A DNA stretch of 64,000 nt from CAVTHW01 sp963734625 (lineage in GTDB: Bacteria; Acidobacteriota; Terriglobia; Bryobacterales; Bryobacteraceae), in the NCBI GenBank assembly GCA_963734625.1, contig CAVTHW010000006.1, positions 62,001 to 126,000 of the forward strand, written 5' to 3'. The notes under the pieces were generated by a model that saw only the letters and a program-made list of their open reading frames with translations, was not told the DNA's origin and ran no database searches. Below are positions 51,995 to 58,635 of the stretch, in pieces. How positions within the stretch are numbered: position 1 is the first letter of the stretch; every line of letters begins with the position of its first letter. The translations under genes and the position numbers were made by a program.

Positions 51995-54205
51995 ATGTCT
52001 TTTCCCGAAGCCCTGTACGAAGCTGCCTCCGCCTGTGGGATCGCTACTGAGTACTGGGACATTTGGGGCCAGCGGCACCAGGCCCGGCCCGAAACCTTGC
52101 AGGCGATACTGAGCGCGATGGGCGTGCCCTGCGACAGCGCCGAGGACCTTGACGCCGCCCTGCAGTCGAGGCTGTGGGAGGAGTGTTCGAGACTCGCGCC
52201 GGTGACGCTGGTGATCGGCGAGACGGCCTCGGAGTTTCCACTGTCTGTCCCGGCTGGGTGGACCGACGCGAGCGTCCGGGTGGAGGTCCACTGGGAGGAT
52301 GGCGGCGGAGAGAAATTCGAAGTGCCGGTCGCCCGCCTCGCGGTTTCCAAGACCGCGGAGGTGCGGGGCAAGAAATTCGAGTCGCGCCTGGCGCCTCTGC
52401 CCGCGCCCCTGCGCCTCGGCTATCACGAGCTGCGGGTTTCCCTCAAGGCGGCGGGCCGCAAGACGTTGTCCTCGGTAACGCATCTCATTGTCGGTCCGGA
52501 TCAGGCGTGGATGCCGCCGCAATTACAGGATGGAGGCCGGGCGGCTGGCGTCGCGGTCAGCCTGTATGGCGTTCGTTCCGACCGAAACTGGGGATGCGGA
52601 GACTTGACCGATCTGGAGCGGGTCGCCGACTGGGCGGCCGAGGATCTGGGCGCGGCCTTCATCGCCCTCAACCCGCTGCACGCCATCCACAACCGGCAGC
52701 CGTTCAACACCAGCCCCTACCTTCCGAACTCGGTCTTCTATCGCAACCCGATCTACCTGGACGTCGAGCGGCTCGAGGATTTTCGGCGTTCGCGGAAGGC
52801 GCAGGAGCTGTTCTCCGCGCCCGAAACACAGGCGGAATTGGCGGCGCTGCGGGCGGAGCCCCTGGTGGAGTACGAGCGTGTCTACGCCCTGAAGCGGCGC
52901 TTCTTCGAGCTCTGCTTCACAACCTTTTTGCGGCGGCGCAGCCCGAAGCCGCGCTTCGAGGACTTCTGCCGGCGAGAAGGCGAACTGCTGGACCGCTATG
53001 CCGCTTACTGCGCTCTGGACGAGTGGATTCACGAGACACATCCCGATATCTGGATCTGGCCCGATTGGCCGGAGGAGTACAAGGATCCCGACTCGGAGGC
53101 GACGCGCCTGTTCGTCCAGGAACACGCCCATGCGGTCCTCTTGCACAAGTACGTGCAATGGCAGTTGGATGAGCAACTCGGAGCCGCGCAGGCGTACGCC
53201 ACGGCGAAGGGGCTATTCATCGGGCTGTATCACGATCTGGCCCTTGCCACGGACCGCTGCGGCGCCGATCTGTGGGGCAACCGGCCGTTCTTCGCCTCCG
53301 GCTGCCGGGTGGGATCGCCTCCGGACGACTTTTCTCCCAACGGCCAGGACTGGGGCTTTCCCCCTCCCAACTCCGAACGCCACCGCCAGGACGGCTACCG
53401 GTTGTTCGCCGAATCCATCCGCCAGAATCTCCAGCACGGCGGCGCCCTGCGCATCGATCACGTCATGCGCTTCTTTCGCCTGTTCTGGATCCCCGAGGGG
53501 ATGAACGCCGCCGACGGCACCTACGTCCGCTGCGCGCACGAGGATTTCCTGAGAATCCTGGCGCTGGAAAGCGTGCGTAACAAGGTGCTGATCGTCGGGG
53601 AGGACCTGGGGACAGTGGAGCCCGAGTTTCGGGAGGCCTTGGCGAAGTTCGGCATCCTGAGTTACCGGTTGCTGTACTTCGAGAGGAATTCGGACGGGCA
53701 GTTCCGCTTGCCGCAGGAGTATCCGCAACAGGCGCTGGTTTCCTCCACCACCCACGACCTGCCGACGCTGGCGGGGTTCTGGCTGGGCCGCGACATCGAA
53801 GCGAGGCGCTCGGCGGGCCTGCTGGGCGGTGACGATGCCTACCAATCCCAACTGGCCGCCAGAGAAGTGGACAAGCAGAAGATCCTGGATGTCCTTTTTC
53901 GGGTAGGCTTGCTGGACCCGTACAGCCCGCGCGAGGTCTACCGGGTTCCCGAGCTGAGCGGAGAGTTGCACAACGCGATCATCGGGTTCCTGGCTTCCAC
54001 GCCATCCACACTCATGCTCCTTAACCAGGAGGACCTGAGCAAGGAACTCGATCAGCAGAATCTGCCCGGCAGCACCTGGCAGTATCCCAACTGGCGCCGG
54101 AAGATGAAGTTCTCCGTGGAGGATCTTCGCAGCGCCGGCCTCGCCCGCGACTTTTCAGAGATGCTTCGAAACTGGCTGCGCTGGACGGGCCGCCTGACTC
54201 AGTAG
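51995..54205 (+). CDS. malQ: 4-alpha-glucanotransferase (GH77)
   Basis: Amylomaltase of 736 residues, which moves glucan chains between maltodextrins. It is the long form: ~160-residue N-terminal domain (carbohydrate-binding, beta-rich) before the GH77 barrel (VSLYGVRSDRNWGCGDLTDL, NTSPYLPNSVFYRNPIYLD). Catalytic residues: D nucleophile in LRIDHVMRFFRLFWIP, E acid in VGEDLGTVEPE, D in TTHDLPTLAGFW. ATG 51995. Cytoplasmic (no signal). Glycogen/maltodextrin metabolism; no related genes are in the window. Confidence 0.96.
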   Translation: MSFPEALYEAASACGIATEYWDIWGQRHQARPETLQAILSAMGVPCDSAEDLDAALQSRLWEECSRLAPVTLVIGETASEFPLSVPAGWTDASVRVEVHWEDGGGEKFEVPVARLAVSKTAEVRGKKFESRLAPLPAPLRLGYHELRVSLKAAGRKTLSSVTHLIVGPDQAWMPPQLQDGGRAAGVAVSLYGVRSDRNWGCGDLTDLERVADWAAEDLGAAFIALNPLHAIHNRQPFNTSPYLPNSVFYRNPIYLDVERLEDFRRSRKAQELFSAPETQAELAALRAEPLVEYERVYALKRRFFELCFTTFLRRRSPKPRFEDFCRREGELLDRYAAYCALDEWIHETHPDIWIWPDWPEEYKDPDSEATRLFVQEHAHAVLLHKYVQWQLDEQLGAAQAYATAKGLFIGLYHDLALATDRCGADLWGNRPFFASGCRVGSPPDDFSPNGQDWGFPPPNSERHRQDGYRLFAESIRQNLQHGGALRIDHVMRFFRLFWIPEGMNAADGTYVRCAHEDFLRILALESVRNKVLIVGEDLGTVEPEFREALAKFGILSYRLLYFERNSDGQFRLPQEYPQQALVSSTTHDLPTLAGFWLGRDIEARRSAGLLGGDDAYQSQLAAREVDKQKILDVLFRVGLLDPYSPREVYRVPELSGELHNAIIGFLASTPSTLMLLNQEDLSKELDQQNLPGSTWQYPNWRRKMKFSVEDLRSAGLARDFSEMLRNWLRWTGRLTQ

Positions 54206-54262
54206 CGTTACCCGAACGGACGAGACGTAGCGTCAACTCCGGTAGTCAATACGAGAATCTTC

Positions 54263-54847
54263 ATGAGTACCAGTCCGGAAGAGTGGGCCGAGTTTAGCGA
54301 GTTCGTTAAAGCGAACGTGCGGCCGCACGCGGGTTACTTTTCCTGCACCTCGGATCGGCCGATCGAAGAAGTTGGTGTTGTTCAGTCCCTGCACGAGTCT
54401 CTCGAAAAATGCGGCTCAGTTTTTTTCCATTCTTACAAATCCCGTGGCGAAAACAATGATCCTCCCGATTGTGAGGCCATATCCCTTGAAGGCGCGAGAA
54501 TCGGAATTGAAGTAACGGAACTAGTCGATGGCGGCTCGATCCAAGCGCGCAAACGCGACCAGCCGATTCCCCGGAAGCCCGTGGCCAGGAGCCAGCTTTA
54601 TGGCCTCCTGCGGACGCGGATTGAAAAGAAGGGCCATCCACCGGATGTAAAGGGAGGTCCATACAGCCAATACGTACTTATCATCTACTGCGATGAGCCC
54701 AGCGTATTGGATTACGGTTTGATCGAGTACGTCCGCTCTTGCGAGTTTGGGGCGGCAAAGCTTCTTGATAGAGTTTTCTTTCTCATGTCCTATAGTGGAT
54801 GGGAGCAGTGCTGCCCCTTCATCGAATTGAAGCTGAAGCGGGGCTAA
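54263..54847 (+). CDS. Orphan protein of lower GC, possible PD-(D/E)XK nuclease fold
   Basis: Protein of 194 residues that I do not recognise. Lower GC than its neighbours and isolated between malQ and the convergent DUF3592 gene, which suggests recent gain. A segment NDPPDCEAISLEGARIGIEVTELV has the P-D...(x)n-E-V-T-E-L arrangement often seen in restriction-endonuclease-like (PD-(D/E)XK) proteins: D in PPDCEA, E in GIEVTEL. A flanking beta strand QYVLIIYCDE and an aromatic C-terminal part follow. No signal or membrane segment. Function and the nuclease idea are inference. Confidence 0.6.
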   Translation: MSTSPEEWAEFSEFVKANVRPHAGYFSCTSDRPIEEVGVVQSLHESLEKCGSVFFHSYKSRGENNDPPDCEAISLEGARIGIEVTELVDGGSIQARKRDQPIPRKPVARSQLYGLLRTRIEKKGHPPDVKGGPYSQYVLIIYCDEPSVLDYGLIEYVRSCEFGAAKLLDRVFFLMSYSGWEQCCPFIELKLKRG

Positions 54848-54865
54848 CCCGTCAATGTGCCTGAC

Positions 54866-55639
54866 TCAGTAGTCCGGACGGACCAGCGAGAACGGGTACG
54901 GCGCGCTGCGCGCCGGGTTGTCCGGGTCGTAGATGACGCGAATGGTTGCGCCGTCGGCGGGCGGAGCCGTCTGCGAAGAATACTTGCCGGTTCTTACCCC
55001 GCCGCTCAGAGTGTGGAATTCGTAAGACACACTATAGGTGTGCCCGCCATGGGAGCTGCTGTGCTTCTTTGAGGCAGTCACCCGAGCCTCAGCGCCGCGC
55101 CCATCCATCAACAGCATCCACTCACGCCGAAGCGAGACCAATATAAGCAGTGAACCCAGCGCCAGCGCCACGGCTACTAGCGGAGCCACCCAGAGGGGGC
55201 CCCAGGAGGGCTCGTAGCCGCGAATCCAGTTCTGCGCTGGTTCCGAGGGCAGGTAGCGCACGGGAACGGAACTGCCCACCCGCAGCCTCGTCCAGTAGGA
55301 GCGCCCCACACTCGCTCGCCTCTCGAAAACCTGTCCGCCAGCCTCAAAACGGTAAACGGCGTAATACCTCGAATTCTTGCCGCTCTTGCGCGTGAGCGCC
55401 GTCACCTGGGCGGTTCCATTCACGGCTTCCTTCTCGATCCGCACCCGGAAGGCGCGATGGCTGACCGCCAGCGAGTGCAGAAAGAAGCCCGCGAGGGGAG
55501 CCCCAGCCAGCAACAGCACGCCGATAAACGCCACGGCTTTGCCTGCTCCCGTCAACCGGACCGGCCGCGGACGGGACTCGGGCAGCCTCGGCGGCAGCGT
55601 CCGTGCCTGTAGCTTACGTATGGCGAGCTTCATCGTCAT
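54866..55639 (-). CDS. DUF3592 membrane protein with duplicated domain
   Basis: Membrane protein of 257 residues with two helices (AVAFIGVLLLAGAPLAGFFLHSL, ~33-55, and PLWVAPLVAVALALGSLLILVSL, ~148-170) that frame two related beta domains: GTAQVTALTRKSGKNSRYYAVYRFE..GSSVPVRYLPSEPAQN and EARVTASKKHSSSHGGHTYSVSYEFH..GATIRVIYDPDNPARS. Both match DUF3592. Its ATG 55639 overlaps the end of the RHH gene by 26 bp, so it is the last gene of the SPFH-RHH-DUF3592 operon. Function unknown. Confidence 0.88.
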   Translation of the reverse strand: MTMKLAIRKLQARTLPPRLPESRPRPVRLTGAGKAVAFIGVLLLAGAPLAGFFLHSLAVSHRAFRVRIEKEAVNGTAQVTALTRKSGKNSRYYAVYRFEAGGQVFERRASVGRSYWTRLRVGSSVPVRYLPSEPAQNWIRGYEPSWGPLWVAPLVAVALALGSLLILVSLRREWMLLMDGRGAEARVTASKKHSSSHGGHTYSVSYEFHTLSGGVRTGKYSSQTAPPADGATIRVIYDPDNPARSAPYPFSLVRPDY

Positions 55640-55802
55640 CCAATGGCTCCTTCCTGGGCAGCCGCCCTGCCTCTTGTAGCGCCCGGCGCAGGATGAACTC
55701 GATCTGCGCGTTCAAGCTGCGCAATTCCGCGTCCGCCCAGCGCTGCATCGCTTCGTGCGTCGCCGGATCCAGGCGGAGCAGAAATGTCTTTCTCTGCGCC
55801 AT
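55614..55802 (-). CDS. Arc/RHH-type small DNA-binding protein
   Basis: 62-residue protein starting MAQRKTFLLRLDPATHEAMQ. The strand (KTFLLRLD) plus two helices (PATHEAMQRWADAE and NAQIEFILRRALQE) make a ribbon-helix-helix dimer, as in Arc/MetJ/CopG-type regulators that often control their own operon. Lies 4 bp behind the SPFH gene and overlaps the DUF3592 gene. The GATATC palindrome 28 bp upstream of the SPFH start is a candidate operator. Confidence 0.85.
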   Translation of the reverse strand: MAQRKTFLLRLDPATHEAMQRWADAELRSLNAQIEFILRRALQEAGRLPRKEPLDDDEARHT

Positions 55803-55806
55803 CGTT

Positions 55807-56676
55807 CTACTGGTACAGCGTGCCCGTGTTCACCACCGGGTGGACGTTCTGCTCGCTGCAAAGCACCACCAGCAGGTTGCTCACCATGGACGCCTTGCGC
55901 TCCTCGTCCAGTTCCACGACCTTCTTGCGGCTCAGTTCCTCCAGGGCCATCTCCACCATGCCCACCGCGCCCTCCACGATCTTGGTCCGCGCGGCCACCA
56001 CGGCGCCCGCCTGCTGGCGGCGCAGCATGGCGCTGGCGATCTCGGCGGCGTAGGCCAGATGGCTGATGCGGGTTTCCACCACGTTGACTCCGGCCTTCTC
56101 CAGACGCTCCCCGAGCTCGCTTCGCAGGCGCTCGGCGATCTCGGCGGCCGAGAGGCGCAGCGACATCTGACCCTCCTCGTGGGCATCGTAGGGGTAGGAT
56201 GTCGCCATATTCCGCAATGCCGCCTCCGCCTGGACGTGAACGAAGTTTTCGTAGTCGTCCACGTTGAAGACCGCCTCGAAGGTCTCGACCACCCGCCACA
56301 CAATCACCGCGGCTATTTCGATCGGGTTACCGTCCCGGTCGTTGACCTTCAGCCTCCCGGTTTCGAAATTGCGCACGCGCAGAGAGATAAGGCGCCGGGT
56401 CGATACCGGGTTCACCCACCAGAATCCTGCCTTCTTGATGGAGCCTTTGTACACGCCGAACAGCGTGACGACACTGGCAACGTTGGGATTGACCACGGTG
56501 AGCCCGAACCACAAGAAGATGTCCGCCAGGAACGCGAAGATCCAGATGAGCATCATCACACCCGATCCCGCCTTGGCTGCCTCGACGAACCCCCAGACGG
56601 TGCCAACGGCCCCCGCCAGTAGACCAAATACAACCGGCCAGCACGGCAGGCACGGCATTTCATTTTCACGCAGCAT
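55807..56676 (-). CDS. SPFH/Band 7 (stomatin/prohibitin-like) membrane protein
   Basis: Protein of 289 residues with two N-terminal helices (VVFGLLAGAVGTVWGFVEAA, MLIWIFAFLADIFLWFGLTVV), then the Band 7 domain (RVRNFETGRLKVNDRDGNPIEIAAVIVWRV, VQAEAALRNMATSYPYD, ISHLAYAAEIASAMLRRQQA) and a helical tail. SPFH proteins form large membrane rings. The start ATG 56676 follows GGAGGATTCTC; upstream in-frame ATGs are weaker. First gene of the operon with the RHH and DUF3592 genes. Confidence 0.92.
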   Translation of the reverse strand: MLRENEMPCLPCWPVVFGLLAGAVGTVWGFVEAAKAGSGVMMLIWIFAFLADIFLWFGLTVVNPNVASVVTLFGVYKGSIKKAGFWWVNPVSTRRLISLRVRNFETGRLKVNDRDGNPIEIAAVIVWRVVETFEAVFNVDDYENFVHVQAEAALRNMATSYPYDAHEEGQMSLRLSAAEIAERLRSELGERLEKAGVNVVETRISHLAYAAEIASAMLRRQQAGAVVAARTKIVEGAVGMVEMALEELSRKKVVELDEERKASMVSNLLVVLCSEQNVHPVVNTGTLYQ

Positions 56677-56703
56677 GAGAATCCTCCTCCATGACATCAT
56701 AAT

Positions 56704-56720
56704 GATATCACAAAGATATC
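56704..56720. promoter_or_regulatory. GATATC-acaaa-GATATC palindrome upstream of the SPFH operon
   Basis: Perfect inverted repeat with 5 bp spacer, overlapping a second palindrome ATCAT-a-ATGAT (56696-56706). Located 28 bp upstream of ATG 56676 in a short AT-rich patch. A likely operator, for example for the RHH protein of the same operon. Confidence 0.55.
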
Positions 56721-56734
56721 GAACCCACGCAAAA

Positions 56735-57235
56735 TTATTTCTCGTTTGTTTTGTTGAGGCACGCCGTCGGCGTGCCCTGCCGGCTGGAACCCAGGATCTG
56801 GACTTCTTCTTCCAGTTCGAGCCCGAAGCGCCGCTGGACGCGCGACTTCAGCTCGTGGATGAGTGCGCAGAGATCCCGCGCGGTGCCGCCGCCGGTGTTG
56901 TAGATCAGGTTGGCGTGGTAGTCGGCCACCCGGATCGCGCCCACGGACATTCCCTTCGCGCCGGCCTGCTCCAGGAACCACGCTGCCGGAACCTTGCCCT
57001 CGCGCACCACGGATGGCGGCACTTGGGCAGCGACGGCGGGGGGCAGTTCGGCCAGGATCAGGTTCTTGAAGATGCTGCCGGCGCACTGCATCGTGCGCGG
57101 GAACTTCTCATCGCGAACTCGCTCGATCCCGGCGGCCGTCTCGCGCAGTTCGCCGGGGTCCGCCGGCTCCAGGGCAAGCGTGGCCGAGAGGACGATCCAG
57201 TCCTTGCGGCGCTTGAAGATGCTCTCCCGGTAGTC
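56735..57235 (-). CDS. murB: UDP-N-acetylenolpyruvoylglucosamine reductase, C-terminal part
   Basis: Last 166 residues of MurB after the frameshift: DYRESIFKRRKDWIVLSATLAL, the FPRTMQCAGSIFKNL segment with the catalytic Ser in AGSIFKNL (G-S-x-F-K-N/P type), LIEQAGAKG-like FLEQAGAKGMSVGAIRVAD, and YNTGGGTARDLCALIHELK. The type I/II features cannot be judged from this alone. Preceded in the other frame by the N-terminal part. Downstream 16 bp before the SPFH palindrome region, same direction. Confidence 0.88.
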   Translation of the reverse strand, partial: DYRESIFKRRKDWIVLSATLALEPADPGELRETAAGIERVRDEKFPRTMQCAGSIFKNLILAELPPAVAAQVPPSVVREGKVPAAWFLEQAGAKGMSVGAIRVADYHANLIYNTGGGTARDLCALIHELKSRVQRRFGLELEEEVQILGSSRQGTPTACLNKTNEK

Positions 57236-57236
57236 G

Positions 57237-57743
57237 AAACTCGCACTCCGGGTTGGTGAGGGTGCGCACTGTCTCGCCATCGGTGAAAGTGACGGCAGCG
57301 ATCCGTTCGGAGATCGAGTGCCCGAAAGCGCCGGCATTGCCGTAGACGGCTCCGCCCACCCAGCCGGGAATGCCCGCCAGCGTTTCTATGCCTTTGAGTC
57401 CGCGCTCGACGCTGAAATCCACCAGCGCCTGAAGATCGGCGCCGGCGTCCGCGGTCACGATCGAGCCTTCGGCGCGAATCGAGTTGGCGGTAAAGCGCAG
57501 GACAATGCCCGGGAAACCCTCGTCGGAAGCAATCAGGTTCGTCCCGCCGCCAATGACGACGGTGGGATGTCCGCTCCCGCGAGCCGCGCGCAAGGCCGCG
57601 ATGAAGCTCTCCGCGCCGGCGCTTTCAGCCAAGATAGCCGCCGGCCCGCCGATCCCGAAGCGGGTATAGTCCGCCAGGGAAACGTCCTTCGAAACGTGGA
57701 GTCCGGGAATGGCGGCGAACATCCTCCCAATTATGAACGGCAT
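57237..57743 (-). CDS. murB: UDP-N-acetylenolpyruvoylglucosamine reductase, N-terminal part
   Basis: FAD-binding part of MurB, which makes UDP-MurNAc for the cell wall. 169 residues: DVSLADYTRFGIGGPAA, the FAD motif VVIGGGTNLIASDEG, LAGIPGWVGGAVYGNAGAFG and VRTLTNPECEF. One extra base at ~57236 (TTTCGAC) breaks the frame, which then runs as nonsense to 57108. ATG 57743 is used; ATG 57722 also fits. MurB is essential, so an error is more likely than a pseudogene. Confidence 0.88.
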
Positions 57744-57800
57744 CCCACCCGAAAGTCACCAAGTCCCTCTATCCTCACGTACAATAAGGACAGAACTGCC

Positions 57801-58031
57801 ATGCCCTCTCTGGATCGCATCACACGGAACCCTGAGATCATGGGAGGCAAGCCCTGCCTTCGTGGCATGCGCGTCACCGTCGGCGTAATCGTGGGGCTGG
57901 TGGCCTCCGGGCGTACCCATGCGGAGATCCTCGCGGCCTATCCCTATCTTCAAGAAGAGGACATCCGGCAGGCTCTGGCATATGCTGCCTGGCGCGTCGA
58001 AGAAGTCGAAGTGCCCCTTCCGGCCGCATGA
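57801..58031 (+). CDS. DUF433 antitoxin-type protein
   Basis: 76-residue protein matching DUF433: ITRNPEIMGGKPCLRGMRVTVG, GLVASGRTHAEILAAYPYLQEEDIRQALAYAA. It forms a small wHTH and in many genomes precedes a DUF5615 PIN-like protein, the two acting as a putative toxin-antitoxin pair. ATG 57801; stop overlaps the next start (ATGA). Confidence 0.92.
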   Translation: MPSLDRITRNPEIMGGKPCLRGMRVTVGVIVGLVASGRTHAEILAAYPYLQEEDIRQALAYAAWRVEEVEVPLPAA

Positions 58032-58201
58032 AAATCCTGGTCGACATGAACTTGAGCCCCCATCTGGGTGACGTTTCTTTCGGAGCTCTTGGCGAGTCCG
58101 TCATACGCGCCGTGAATGCCGTGCGCGACCAACTCGAGCAGGGCGCCATCGTGACCTTGGACATCCTGAACCGGCGTGTTCGACTCCTGCCCATCGGCTG
58201 A
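58028..58201 (+). pseudogene. DUF5615 PIN-like protein with internal deletion
   Basis: 57-residue ORF. It begins MKILVDMNLSP, the DUF5615 start, and ends VNAVRDQLEQGAIVTLDILNRRVRLLPIG, the DUF5615 end, but the ~55-60 central residues are missing, including the usual T-H/D-D-L-D-F-G metal site. The deletion is in frame. The product should have no nuclease activity, so this toxin partner is dead while the antitoxin gene remains. Confidence 0.8.
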
Positions 58202-58241
58202 CAGCCTCTAGTCCGGTCTTCTCCGCCCACACCCGGCGGGC

Positions 58242-58277
58242 TTGACGCCAGAATATATCATGTGCCATATATATATG
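58242..58277 (+). promoter_or_regulatory. PadR promoter with AT palindrome
   Basis: TTGACG (58242-58247) as -35 and CATATA (58266-58271) as -10, 18 bp apart. The 12 bp palindrome CATATATATATG (58266-58277) covers the -10 and ends 4 bp before ATG 58282. The transcript would have almost no leader. An AT-rich palindrome at this place is typical for PadR autoregulation. Confidence 0.55.
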
Positions 58278-58281
58278 AGCC

Positions 58282-58635
58282 ATGACAAGGAAAGACGCCG
58301 GAGACTTCCTCCCACTCCACAACAACTGGTTCCACATTTTGCTCTCGCTCGTCGGCGCCGAGCAGCACGGCTACGGCATCATGCAGGAAGTCCTGGAACG
58401 GACGGGCGGGGCCGTGCGCATCTGGCCTGCCACTCTTTACGGCACGCTGCAACGGCTGATCACCGACGGTCTGATTGAAGAGTCCGCTGAGCGGCCGGTG
58501 GCGGAACTGGATGACGCGCGCCGCCGCTATTACCGGTTGACGCGGCTGGGACGGAAAGTGCTCGAACTCGAATGCGAACGGCTGCAAGAGATGCTTCGGA
58601 TGGCGCAAAGGAAGCGCAAGCAGGAGGCCTACTGA
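58282..58635 (+). CDS. PadR-family transcriptional regulator
   Basis: 117-residue winged-helix regulator. PadR core: LHNNWFHILLSLVGAEQHGYGIMQEVLERT, IWPATLYGTLQRLITDGLIEES, RRRYYRLTRLGRKVLELE, then a helix for dimer contact. In acidobacteria such regulators regularly precede ADOP permeases. Its stop shares one base with the start of the permease (TGATG). Probably represses its own operon through the palindrome at 58266. Confidence 0.93.
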   Translation: MTRKDAGDFLPLHNNWFHILLSLVGAEQHGYGIMQEVLERTGGAVRIWPATLYGTLQRLITDGLIEESAERPVAELDDARRRYYRLTRLGRKVLELECERLQEMLRMAQRKRKQEAY

